From Odobenus rosmarus divergens (taxonomy: Eukaryota; Chordata; Mammalia; Carnivora; Odobenidae), in NCBI RefSeq assembly GCF_000321225.1, contig NW_004450322.1, forward strand, positions 574,079-638,078: 64,000 nucleotides of DNA, read 5' to 3'. A program made the translations under genes and the position numbers. Positions 54,651-64,000 of this stretch are shown here, piece after piece; position 1 is the first letter of the stretch; every line of letters starts with the position of its first letter. The notes below the pieces were generated by a model. It did no database searches. It was not told where the DNA came from and saw nothing but the letters and a program-made list of their open reading frames with translations.

Positions 54651-54856
54651 TTTTTGTTTTAAAGATTTTATTTATTTACTTATTTGAGAGAGAGAATGAA
54701 AGAGAGAGAGAGAGAGCATGAGAGGGGGGAGGGTCCGAGGGAGAAGCAGACTCCCCGCTGAGCAGGGATCCCGATGCGGGACTCGATCCTGGGAGTCCAG
54801 GATCATGACCTGAGCCGAAAGCAGTTGCTTAACCAACTGAGCCACCCAGGTGCCCA
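54651..54856 (-). mobile_element. SINEC: Can-SINE, antisense
   Basis: A complete element flanked by TCATGAGTTTTTT copies. Confidence 0.94.
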
Positions 54857-55007
54857 GTCATGAGTTTTTTTTAAATGAGGACAAGAAATGGATGGAAATA
54901 TTCACAACTAACAATATTAATATTAGAGAAAATAGATTTCAAAGTGAAGAATTTTAAGAGAAATAAAGCATGCAACCACTGAGAAAATGCACCAATCATG
55001 AGCATTT

Positions 55008-55031
55008 ATGTGTGTGTGTGTGTGTGTGTGC
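55008..55031. repeat. (TG)n microsatellite
   Basis: About eleven TG units. Confidence 0.9.
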
Positions 55032-55099
55032 TTTTGAAATATATAAAATAAAAACAGATACAACAGTGAAATCTCTGCAAATATTCAATTACAGTGTAA

Positions 55100-55670
55100 G
55101 AATATTATATCTCACAGAAATGGACAGGTCAAGGAATGAAATGTGCAAGGTATTCAGATTGGAATAATACAACTTAAAACCTTGATATTTTATATGTCTA
55201 CATTCAATCTTTATTTCGTACTCAACAGAGAATGCACATGTTTTACACATAAATAAAACATTCTGAAAAAATTCTTGCACTAGGCCACATAGGATATAAC
55301 AAATCTTAATACATTATATCACACAGGCCATATTCACAGACTATAATGCAATAAAAATGGAGATAAAGACAAAGAGACAGCAAAAAACTCAAATGCCTGG
55401 GCAGTAAAAGCACTCACACATAATTAATACTTAGGTTAAGAAGGAAATTAAAACAGATGACCAATTACTTAGAACTACGAGAGCATGAGAGCACTACACA
55501 TAACATCTATGTGATGCGCAAAGTGATATATATACTTAAGATGATTTATATCATAAAGTGCATTTATTAGTAAATGAGAAAAACTGAAACCAATTATTTA
55601 AGCTTTTAGTACAAACTGTAGGAAAGGGAAACAAAATATCCACAAAGGAAGTAAAAGAAAACAGAAATAA
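55100..55670 (+). mobile_element. L1: Old L1/HAL1-type sequence, sense
   Basis: 'ggccacataggatataacaaatcttaatacattatatcacacaggccatattcacagactataatgcaataaaa' and 'gaaggaaattaaaacagatgaccaattacttagaact' recall old L1 or HAL1 text. Boundaries are approximate. Confidence 0.5.
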
Positions 55671-55674
55671 ACAA

Positions 55675-55868
55675 GGGGCGTCTGGCTGGCTCAGTCAGTT
55701 AAGTGTCTGCCTTTGGCTCAGGTCATGATCTCAGGGTCCTGGGATCGAGCCCCACATGGGGCTCCCTGCTCAGCGGGGAGTCTGCTTCTCCCTCTGCCTC
55801 CACCTCCCTGCTCATGCTCTGTCTGTCTGTCTCTCAAATATATGAATAAAATCTTTTAACAAAATAAA
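55675..55868 (+). mobile_element. SINEC: Can-SINE, sense
   Basis: 'ggggcgtctggctggctcagtcagttaagtgtctgcc' to 'caaatatatgaataaaatcttttaac'. Confidence 0.93.
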
Positions 55869-56019
55869 AGAATAATATGTCACAACCAAGTAAGACTAAA
55901 GGAGGATTACAAGGGACTTTAAAAATTTTGAAGAATATTAGTATGAATCATCATATTAATTGAACTAAACAGGGGCAAAAATCATTAAAAGAAAAACTAA
56001 TACAGATGATCTTATTTTA

Positions 56020-56445
56020 TTTTTTTAAAACTAATACAGATGATTTTAAACATATAAATAGACGCTCAATCACTGTCCTACTAAGAGAAATGAAAATTAA
56101 AACGACACTTGGAATATCATTTCTCACCTATCAAGATTGGCAAAAATCTAAAAGTTCAACAACCCACTCTGTGGTGAAGTTGTGGGAAAACAGACACTCT
56201 CCTCTATTGCTGGGCATAGTCAAAGTGATACAGTCCTATGGAGGTGAATGTGAAAATATTTAGCAAATTACAATTGCATTTAATTACAACTCAGAAACGA
56301 CATTTATGGGACTCTATTCCAGGAATACATCTATACATGTTTGGAAGGTATATTGCAAGATGGCTCATTGTGGCATGGTTTAAAATAGAAAAATACAGAA
56401 AAATCCAAGTGTTCATCAGCAGGACTCAATGAAATCAAATCATCA
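56020..56445 (+). mobile_element. L1: Old L1 ORF2 3' part, sense
   Basis: 'actaagagaaatgaaaattaaaacgacacttggaatatcatttctcacctatcaagattggcaaaaat' and 'cattgtggcatggtttaaaatagaaaaatacagaaaaatccaagtgttcatcag' follow the ORF2 3' order of old L1s. Confidence 0.75.
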
Positions 56446-56930
56446 GCATGATTCCAGTCAGTAGAATCAAGAAGCATCAAGATGTAACACTAGAAGTAAG
56501 AATAAACATGGTTTCAGAGCAAGGCAAAGAAAGACCTGGGGACCTGTATGTATGACAAATTGTAGTTGGGGAAGGAAACTGGAACCAATGAGTACAGGTT
56601 GTGCCTAGGGGTTCTAGTAGGATGTTATGATAGTACTTACTGTCCATTAAATGCACTGATATTTCTTGTGCACTAATTGTGTGTTATGTAATGTATCTGC
56701 AAATACATTATGATGCTGGCACATGAATATAATAATTCTCAACAAACAAACGAACATGCAAGAGGAAGGAAAGCTCTTTACAGAACAATGTCAACTAATA
56801 ATTATAGAAAAACATAGAATTAGAAAACCACCATCTGCAGACCCCAAGTTAATCATTGATTTAAGCAGAGATCATCAATGGATGATAAAACAATTTTGTG
56901 AATGCTTACTGAGTGTTATGGGTTGAATTG

Positions 56931-57312
56931 TGTTCCCCCAAAATTCATATGTGAAGCCCTAACCCTCAGTATCTGAGAATGTGACATATTTGGAGATAGG
57001 GCCTTTAAAGAGGTGATTAAGTTAAAATGATGCCCTTAGGGTGAGCACTGATCCAATCTGACTGGCCTCTTTATAAGAAGAGATTAGGATTTACAGAGAC
57101 ACCGAACATGAACATGCATAGCTGAACAACCCTGTGAAAATGCAGCAAGGGAGGGGCCATATGCAAGCCAAGAGAGGCCTCAGGACAAACCAAACCTGCC
57201 AACACCTTGTTCTTGGACTTCTAGCCTCTACACCTGTGAGAAAATGATTTCTGTTATTTAAGCCACCCAATTTATGGTATTAGGCTATGGCAGCCCTAGC
57301 AAACAAACACAT
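56931..57312 (+). repeat. MaLR-type LTR (MLT1-like), probable solo LTR
   Basis: 'tgttatgggttgaattgtgttcccccaaaattcatatgtgaagccctaaccc' to 'ctgttatttaagccacccaatttatggtattaggctatggcagccctagcaaacaaacaca' covers both ends of an MLT1-like ERVL-MaLR LTR. No adjoining internal region is seen. Confidence 0.75.
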
Positions 57313-57391
57313 TGGGGGAAAGATTATTCACATGGTCCCTAAAGAATTACCCCATAGAAAAATAATGAAATACAAAAGAAAAAAGATTTCT

Positions 57392-57582
57392 GGGGCACCT
57401 GGGTGGCCCAGTCAGTTAAGCATCTGACTTTTGATTTTGGCTCAGGTCATGATCTCAGCGTCATGAGATCCAGCCCCTCCGAGGGCTCTGAGCTCAGCCA
57501 GGAGCCTGCTGGAGATTCTCTCTCCCTCTCCCTCTGCCCCTCCCCGCTCTCTCTCTGAAATAAATAAATGAAACTTAAAAAA
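57392..57582 (+). mobile_element. SINEC: Can-SINE, sense, older subfamily
   Basis: 'ggggcacctgggtggcccagtcagttaagcatctgacttttgattttggctcagg' to 'gaaataaataaatgaaact'. Confidence 0.92.
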
Positions 57583-58180
57583 AAAGAAGAGAAAAAGTAT
57601 TTCTTTACAATGAAGAAATTAAACTTAGCCGTTACCAAATATAGAATGCATGGAAACATGTTTCCAGACATGACTCACTGAGAGGGACAAATCACCCATG
57701 CAGATTTCTTTCCCAAGCTGTTTGACCTAAATCTATTCATGAGGAAACAATTAGAAATGCAGAAACATCTACACCATAATTGGCAAACTCTCTTCAAAAA
57801 TATCAAGGTCGTGACAGACAAAACAGGCTGGGAAAATGCTCTTAGATTAAAAAGAGATTAGAGACTAAAGAGATGAGATGACATGAACGATGCCAAATGC
57901 CAGGCATGAACCCTAATAGTATTTGGGATTTTAAAAAATTGTAAAGAAATTTGAGGATAATTAGAAACATTTGAATTTGGGATGCACACTATTATTTTAT
58001 CATTGTTAAATTTCTTAAGTGTGATGAGGTTTTCAGGAGGAGTTGGAGGAGGTGATGGAACTGTCTGTAATCCGATGGTGGTGGTGGTTATACAAATCTA
58101 TACGTTTATTCAAATTAATGAACTGTACATCCAGAAGTTAATTTTACTATATGATAATTTTTAAATAAAATTGAAAGTCG

Positions 58181-58386
58181 TAGTGCCTGGGTGGCTCAGT
58201 CAAGCGTTTGACTTTGGCTCAGGTCTTGATCTCAGGGTCCTGGATTGAGCCCCAGGTTGGGCTCCCTGCTCAGAGCAAAGTCTGCTTCTCTCTCTCCCTC
58301 TGCCCCTCCCTTCACTCATGCGTGTGTGAGTGTGTGTGTGCGCGCGCGCGCACTCTCTCAGATAAATAAATAAAATCTTTTTTAAA
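58181..58386 (+). mobile_element. SINEC: Can-SINE, sense, with (GT)/(GC) expansion
   Basis: It is flanked by TTGAAAGTCGTA and CTGAAAGTTGTA. The CT-rich part contains 'gtgtgtgagtgtgtgtgtgcgcgcgcgcgc' at 58321-58350. Confidence 0.92.
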
Positions 58387-59036
58387 AACTGAAAGTTGTA
58401 TCTCAGATTTCTTAGATGTGGGAATGTGCTTGTGGCTATGCAAAAAAAATAAAATTAAATTAAAAAAAGTCCTGTTCTTAGGAGTGTGGAAATATACAAA
58501 GATGACCCAAATTGGGACAGAGACTACAGAGCTTTCTGTAGCAAGGGAGGCAGTCAGCATCACGTAGGAAAGGTTTATGGTGAAAAAAGGAAAGACTTCA
58601 GGTATGCCTTGTGGAAATAAATGAAGACAAACCAAGTGAGAAAAGCCAAGGACATTCATTCTGAACTTGCCCTAGCAAGGAAATCAGACACTGTCACTTG
58701 CCTTTTGGCAGAGACTCAAAGGCAGACAGAGGGGGTAAAGCTTTACAGTAAAAAAAAAAAAGAGAGAGAGAAGGATTCAGGTGTGCTCTAATTGGAAAGC
58801 TGTTGGCATGCAGAAGCTGTAGGCAGGCTAATAACTAGAAGCAGGGCGTCCTAGGTGATTGGTTTGGGGAGCAGATTTGGTTTTCTCTGGTTGGACCTGA
58901 GTTGGAAGTGGACAGTGGGAGGTTGGTGGTCATTGACCAAGTCCTGGCCATCTAGACCCATTGCTGCAGAGGTAACGGTTTGGCTTCTCAGGATTATTGC
59001 TATAGAAGTTGTAGGTCAGAATTCTATTGTCATAAT
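58387..59036. other. Unassigned sequence
   Basis: No repeat or exon was recognised. Short chance frames exist on both strands. Confidence 0.4.
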
Positions 59037-59371
59037 ACAGTTGACCCTTGAACAACGCTGGGCTTAGGGGCACTGCCCCCACCAACACACACACAGTGGA
59101 ATAACTTTTGATTCCCCCCAAATTTAACTACTAATAGCCTACCGTTGACTAGAAGCCTTACTGATAACGTAAATAGTTGATTAACACATATTTTGTATGT
59201 TCTATGTATTATACACTGTATTCTTATAATAAAGTAGGCTAGCGAAAAGAATGGTATTAAAATCGTAAGAGAAAATACATTTACAATACTGTACTGTATT
59301 TATCAAGAAAATTCTGCCTATAGGTGGACCTGTAGAGTTAAAACTCCTTTGTTCAAGGATCAACTGTATAT
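59037..59371. mobile_element. Non-autonomous Tigger/MER2-type DNA transposon
   Basis: The left end 'acagttgacccttgaacaac' and right end 'gttcaaggatcaactgt' are terminal inverted repeats flanked by TA dinucleotides, as in Tc1/mariner-pogo (Tigger) elements. The 333-bp interior is AT-rich and has no transposase frame. Confidence 0.78.
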
Positions 59372-59862
59372 GGTCTGGCCATTGTCCGTTTGTATATTCA
59401 GTCCCTCAGGAGATACATGCTGAGTATTTAGCTTTTAGAGAGCATAATGTTTGCAGTTTACTGTAGAAAGGTATTATAAAACAAACATGCTGGAGTCCTT
59501 TCTTTCTTTCTTTTGCTATCTATCCTTCCCCCTTCCGCATGGACTTTGACTAGTGGATAAGCCACAAGGCTTACAAAAACAATTCTCAGAAAGTACTGTT
59601 CTGATGGTATGGGGCTCTGATCGGGAGAAGGGCTCAAAAACTAGAACAATCCCCTAACTGTGAGCTTCCCTTAAGGTAAAAAAAAAAACTATCACCTAAG
59701 CCCAAACTGCAAAGACACATATCCAACTTTCCCCTATATAAACCCTAATCATGCTTCAATCTGGGGTCAGAGGTGGGGGTGGGGTTACCTGATGCCTATC
59801 AGCTGAATACAGCCTTTAACCTCTACTTCACTTACTTAAATAATTTTCTTTGGACATTATAT

Positions 59863-59897
<35 letters not shown>

Positions 59898-60066
59898 TGA
59901 CATTATTTTTAAATGATGGGGCCTGTATGTATGTACAGCAAGAGATTATGCAAATGTAGCAAAAGTTAACAGTTGTTATATCCGTGGAGGGCATTTGGAT
60001 GCTCCTAGTACAATTCTTTCAACTTTTGTGTAGTGTAAAAATTTTCCATTAAAAAGTTGGGTGTAA
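59372..60066. other. Unassigned; (ATTT)n repeat at 59858-59900
   Basis: It contains a perfect TTTA tetranucleotide array of about ten units. No gene was seen. Confidence 0.6.
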
Positions 60067-60282
60067 GGGGCGCCTAGGTGGCTCAGTCGGTGAAACATCT
60101 GCCTTCGGCTCAGGTCATGATCTCAGGGTCCTGGGATCGAGCCCGGCATCGGGCTCCCTGCTCAGCGGGGAGCCTGCTTCTCCTTCTCCCTCTGCCATTC
60201 CCTCTGCTTGTGTTCTCTGGCTCTCTCTATCTCTCTGTCAAATAAATAAATAAAATCTTTAAAAAACAAAAAAACAACTTTA
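60067..60282 (+). mobile_element. SINEC: Can-SINE, sense, with target-site duplication
   Basis: It is flanked by AAAAAGTTGGGTGTAA copies. Confidence 0.95.
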
Positions 60283-60687
60283 AAAAAGTTGGGTGTAAAA
60301 TAAATAGCCTATCATTGCCTGCTGTCTCCTGACATATGTAAATGGTTGTGGCTTTGGTCCAGAGGTCCCTGCTTAGCCACTGAACCCGATACTTTTATGA
60401 GGTTTTCCTCTACCTCTGTCAGGGGAAGACAGATAATATTTTACCATATTGTAAGATATTTTTCATCTACTGAAGGAGGAAGGCATGCAAGACAAAGCTG
60501 ATGGGAAGACCGTGGATCCCACTCTTTGCATTTACCATAGGACAAAGAGGTGCTCATCATTATGTCCTTAGCTGCAGATGTGTAAATATTCTGACCTTGC
60601 ATTCTTCCTTGTTTTCAAATGGTTGCCAGCATAAATGTGAAGATTCACAACTGGCCTGCTCCAGGATTCAGGACAGTCAGTTGTAGA

Positions 60688-60903
60688 ATTATTTTTATTT
60701 TATTTTATTTTTTTCTTTAAAGATTTTCTTTATTTATTTGCCAGAGAGAGAGAGCGCGCGCACAAGCAGGGGGATCGGCAGGCAGAGGGAGAAGCAGGTC
60801 CTCCATGAGCAAGGAGCCCGATGCGGGACTCGATCCCAGGACCCTGGGATCATGACCTGAGCCAAAGGCAGACACTTAACCGACTGAGCCACTCAAGCAT
60901 TCC
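60688..60903 (-). mobile_element. SINEC: Can-SINE, antisense, with target-site duplication
   Basis: It is flanked by CAGTTGTAGA at 60678-60687 and 60904-60913. Confidence 0.93.
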
Positions 60904-61019
60904 CAGTTGTAGAGTTTAAAAGGAGACTCTGATCTCTCTATTTGAAGTGGCAGCCCCCTCCCCCAATATTTCTATCTCACATTAGTGCCCCATCCACCCC
61001 CTTTAGCAGTTATCAACTA

Positions 61020-61160
61020 TTGACAAACAGTGTGTATTGCCCTCTTCCCCACTAGGATGTTGAGCTCATGAAACTAGGAGTTTGGGGTCTGTTTTGTTTT
61101 ACCCAAAATCAAGTACCAAGAGCAGTGACTGGTGATCAATAAATATTTGATGGATGAACA
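61020..61160 (+). mobile_element. L2/MIR-family 3' fragment
   Basis: 'cttccccactaggatgttgagctcatgaaa...ctggtgatcaataaatatttgatggatga' matches the conserved 3' end shared by L2-type repeats. Confidence 0.65.
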
Positions 61161-61787
61161 AATAGGGTCTTAAATACTTACACGTTCTCCATCTCTTTAG
61201 CATTTCCTGCCTTACTCCTACCAAATCAATTTTATAATTAGTTGTGTCATCCAGAGATGCCTGCAGAGTCTTTTGAAGGGAATAATCTTTTAAGACAATG
61301 ACCCTGCTTGTATGTGTTTTACTGTTCTCTACGTGTGTGGTTCAGCCACCAAAAATAAAGCAGTCAATTACTGCACATATATGAGAAGCAGAAATCACTT
61401 TAGTATCATCATGAACAAGTGAATGAGTGAAGAGTAAATGAATAAGATCATTCTGGAAAAAACAGAAGGCTACGAAGAAAACTAAGGCATGGTGAGGAGC
61501 TAGAGAGTAGTGGGGGCAGGTCGGGGAAGGAAGACATTGAAAGAAAAGACACTGGAGCAGGTATGATGATGGAGTGAGCCATGGAGCCAGAGCGACTTTG
61601 GCAGGGGCTTCAGTAAGTGTCAAGGTCATGGGCCTCCTGCCTCTCTGCTCATCCCACCACTGGATGGCGTCTCTGGGCTGGGGACAACGATTTTCTTGCC
61701 CTACTCAAGGAAGAGACGGCACTTTTCTCCATGCAGACTTTGTCTTTTTACATTTAGATATTTATCTAACAGCTTAATTTTCCCAAT
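61161..61787. other. Unassigned sequence
   Basis: No exon or repeat was recognised. Frames at 61342-61629 (minus) and 61574-61777 (plus) look like chance. Confidence 0.4.
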
Positions 61788-61800
61788 TAATTTAAATAGT

Positions 61801-61992
61801 ATTTATTTATTTCAAAGATTTTATTTATTTGAGAGAGAGAGAGAGCACGAGCAGGGGGGAGGGGCAGAGGGAGTGGAAGAAGCAGGCTCCCCACTGAGCA
61901 GGGACCCCAATGTGGGACTCAATCCCAGGACCCCAGGGTCATGACCTGAGCCGAAGGCAGAGGCTTAACCGACTAAGCCACCCAGGGACCCC
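61801..61992 (-). mobile_element. SINEC: Can-SINE, antisense, with target-site duplication
   Basis: It is flanked by TAATTTAAATAGT at 61788-61800 and 61993-62005. Confidence 0.94.
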
Positions 61993-62435
61993 TAATTTAA
62001 ATAGTTTTGATAGTAAAGTTAGCACTTAATGTGCCTACCACCCCTTGTATGGCCCTGATGATAACCTGAATCTATCCATGTGGTCCCCCAATTCATTGCC
62101 CTGCCTCCCCTTAACTGAGGTAAACATCATCCCGAATCCCAAGTTCATAAACTTTTTATTTTTTAACGTAATTTTATTGCAATTACACACAGTCCTAAAT
62201 AGTTTACGTTCTTTATGTTAGTAGCTTTTATTCTTATAAAAGTGTGTTATGCTTTATATAATCTTTCGGGAATTACAGGGTTTTTTTCCTTTAATGTTCA
62301 TCCATATTGTTGAGTATTATTCTAGTTTATTCATTTTGACTCCTGTTGATGAGCATCCAGTTTTGTTTCTACGTTTTTCTGTTGTGAACGGATTGTCATG
62401 CATATCCCAGGTTTCATGGGGGAATGTACCTTTTT

Positions 62436-62621
62436 GTTTGTTTGACAAAGAGAGGGTGTGTGGGGGGGAAGGGGTGGAGGGAGAGGGAGCGAGAGAATCT
62501 TAAGCAGGCTCCATGCCCAGTACAGAGCCTGAACTCGGGGGTCGATTTCACGACCCTGAGATCATGACCTGAGCCGAAATCAAGAGTCGGATGCTTAACT
62601 GACTGAGCCAGCCAGGCACCC
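62436..62621 (-). mobile_element. SINEC: Older Can-SINE, antisense
   Basis: 'agagaatcttaagcaggctccatgcccagtacagagcctgaactcggggg' and 'gactgagccagccaggcaccc', the same old variant as at 7476-7668. Confidence 0.9.
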
Positions 62622-62734
62622 TACCCTCTTTTGGATACATTCCTAAGAGTGGACTGGCTGGATTGTGAGGTATGTAAATATTCACTTGTAGGAGGGAATA
62701 CCTATTTTCTAAAGCGGTGTCATAAGCATGCTAT

Positions 62735-63358
62735 GAAGGTGCACACGTGAGTTGTGTCTTTCCACAATGTCAGCTTTATTCAATCATAAAACAAAGTTTA
62801 TCACCATTATAAAGCAGGTTCGGGACTCCAAACTCAATGACATTTCACCATGTGATTAAACCTGGCTTCTTACACAGCACACAGAGCAGGAGAGAAGACC
62901 AACCACACAACGAACAAGATAACAGAAGGGTGTAGGACGTTAAGGAATGAAACACAAAGTCAGTCTGTGAGCATGCAATTGAGATAAGGCCTCCGCCCAG
63001 TCCGGGGCAGCTCTGGGCACCTACTGCTTCTTATGTTCAAGCAGTGAAGGATCTCAGTTCTCTTCGGAGATCCGTCGGCCACAGCTATCGGAGGCAGTTG
63101 CCTTTTCTAAGCAGTCAGACATAGAGGGGTCATGTCTGAAGAGTCTGGCAGTTTGCTGCAAATATCCTCCCCTTTTTAAAGGGATTTAATCGGTCTTGGG
63201 CCCCTGCAGACCTCCCCTGGTTCTGCTTGTTATCAGTTCTGGGGCGTCGGCTGATGCTGGTCCCGGCCATCCCTCCCAGCTGCGGTACCTTTACCTACTT
63301 GCATCATTGCTCGACACGGGCTCCTGCTTGACATGACAGACTCCATTTTGCTCTCTAC
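62735..63358 (-). repeat. Probable solo LTR of an endogenous retrovirus, antisense
   Basis: Read on the minus strand it starts TGTAGAGAGCAAAATGGAGT at 63358, is GC-richer than its surroundings, and contains AATAAA (in 'gattgaataaagct' near 62772-62785) shortly before its 3' end. It interrupts the old L1. No internal retroviral region adjoins it. The left edge is approximate. Confidence 0.6.
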
Positions 63359-63598
63359 AAGAGGTTACACTGATTCACATTCCTTCCACAGGGCAAAACG
63401 ATCCTGTGGGTGCACATCCTCTTCCATACTGGGTATTGTCAGACTGAAATTTTTGTAAATTGAGTGGGTATAAAATGTCATCTCATCATGTCCTGATTTG
63501 TACTTGCCTGATAGCTAATGACTTTGAACACCTCCTCATATGCTTATTGGCTCTATCTTTCCTTCTTCTCTGAAATGGTCTAATGGGTCTATTTTTTT

Positions 63599-63793
63599 AA
63601 AAATTTTTTTTAAGATTTTATTTATTTGAGAGAGAGAATGAGATAGAGAGAGAGCATGAGAGGGGGGAGGGTCCGAGGGAGAAGCAGACTCCCTGCTGAG
63701 CAGGGAGTCTAATGCGGGACTCGATCCCGGGACTCCAGGATCATGACCTGAGCCGAAGGCAGTCGCTTAACCAACTGAGCCACTCAGGCGCCC
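63599..63793 (-). mobile_element. SINEC: Can-SINE, antisense, with target-site duplication
   Basis: It is flanked by GGGTCTATTTTTTT copies (63584-63598 and from 63794). Complete element. Confidence 0.94.
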
Positions 63794-64000
63794 GGGTCTA
63801 TTTTTTTTTAAAAATATAACTGTAGTACTATTAAGATGCTCAACAACATGAACAGTGATTCTTGAAACTCTATATAGAAGCACGTCAGACAAGCTACCAC
63901 TGATTCAATTCCTTCTTCGTTTCTTCATTCAGTACACTATCGGACCAGGGCTATATATGTAGAAAGAGAATTTGGAATAATTAGAGTCCAACCCTCTAAG

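Larger units (their letters stand above)
62150..63600 (-). mobile_element. L1: Old L1 3' region, antisense, split by a SINE and an LTR
   Basis: 'catccatattgttgagtattattctag', 'gttgatgagcatccagttttgtttct', 'cctaagagtggactggctggattgtgagg', then beyond the LTR 'gggtattgtcagactgaaatttttgtaaattgagtgggtataaaatgtcatctcatcatg' form one reversed L1 3' region. Confidence 0.7.

Noticed and set aside
25..63793. tRNA genes suggested by the Can-SINE heads
   Set aside because: The heads derive from tRNA-Lys but are parts of SINEs with body and A-tail, so they were not called as tRNA genes.

Overview
This is nuclear DNA from a mammal, most likely a caniform carnivoran (bear, seal or mustelid group). The window holds about forty copies of the tRNA-Lys-derived carnivore SINE (Can-SINE/SINEC) in both orientations. 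Their head (GCGCCTGGGTGGCTCAG), their CT-rich part and their AAATAAATAAAATCTT tail are diagnostic. There is no prokaryotic gene organisation, and most open frames are chance or repeat-derived.

Layout. (1) Positions 7-10,942 carry a striking non-biological pattern. About 115 blocks of 18 bases read T8-N-T9 and are centred on a strict 61-base lattice. Comparison with a clean duplicate at 25.6-26.8 kb shows that the blocks overwrite normal sequence and keep only the ninth base. The DNA underneath is ordinary: SINEs, a MIR, old L1 ends, a minisatellite, and the 3' and middle parts of a near full-length antisense L1 that continues to about 12.57 kb. (2) 12.6-16.2 kb holds old L1 pieces and a diverged local duplication. 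(3) 16.3-16.55 kb is a CpG-rich promoter-like segment with Sp1 and ETS motifs. (4) 18.15-21.67 kb contains eight recognisable exons, with canonical splice sites, of a diverged intron-containing paralogue of CXXC1 (CFP1, the CpG-binding subunit of the SETD1 histone H3K4 methyltransferase complexes). The first visible exon has two in-frame stops and no PHD or CXXC domain was found. From a methionine after the second stop, however, the frame is open for about 343 codons across all remaining exons. (5) 22.9-29.3 kb is old L1, an LTR-like repeat, the clean copy of the 4-5 kb duplication, and unassigned sequence. (6) 29.28-31.38 kb is an antisense C2H2 zinc-finger pseudogene broken by stops, a SINE and a young L1 tail. 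The 5' end of that L1 is joined to an inverted copy of part of the gene, giving a 92-bp-arm hairpin. (7) 34.94-39.57 kb is a sense-strand L1 with an internal deletion and a 64-bp inverted patch. (8) 40-45 kb is old L1 riddled with SINEs and a 50-N gap. (9) 45.58-53.07 kb is a decayed endogenous retrovirus with two LTRs, a polypurine tract and an env transmembrane remnant. (10) 53-64 kb holds a MaLR LTR, a TA-flanked DNA transposon, a probable solo LTR, MIR/L2 pieces and more SINEs.

The only candidates for host gene function are the CXXC1-like locus and its possible promoter. Everything else recognisable is mobile-element history. Family names come from recognition by eye; no search was run.
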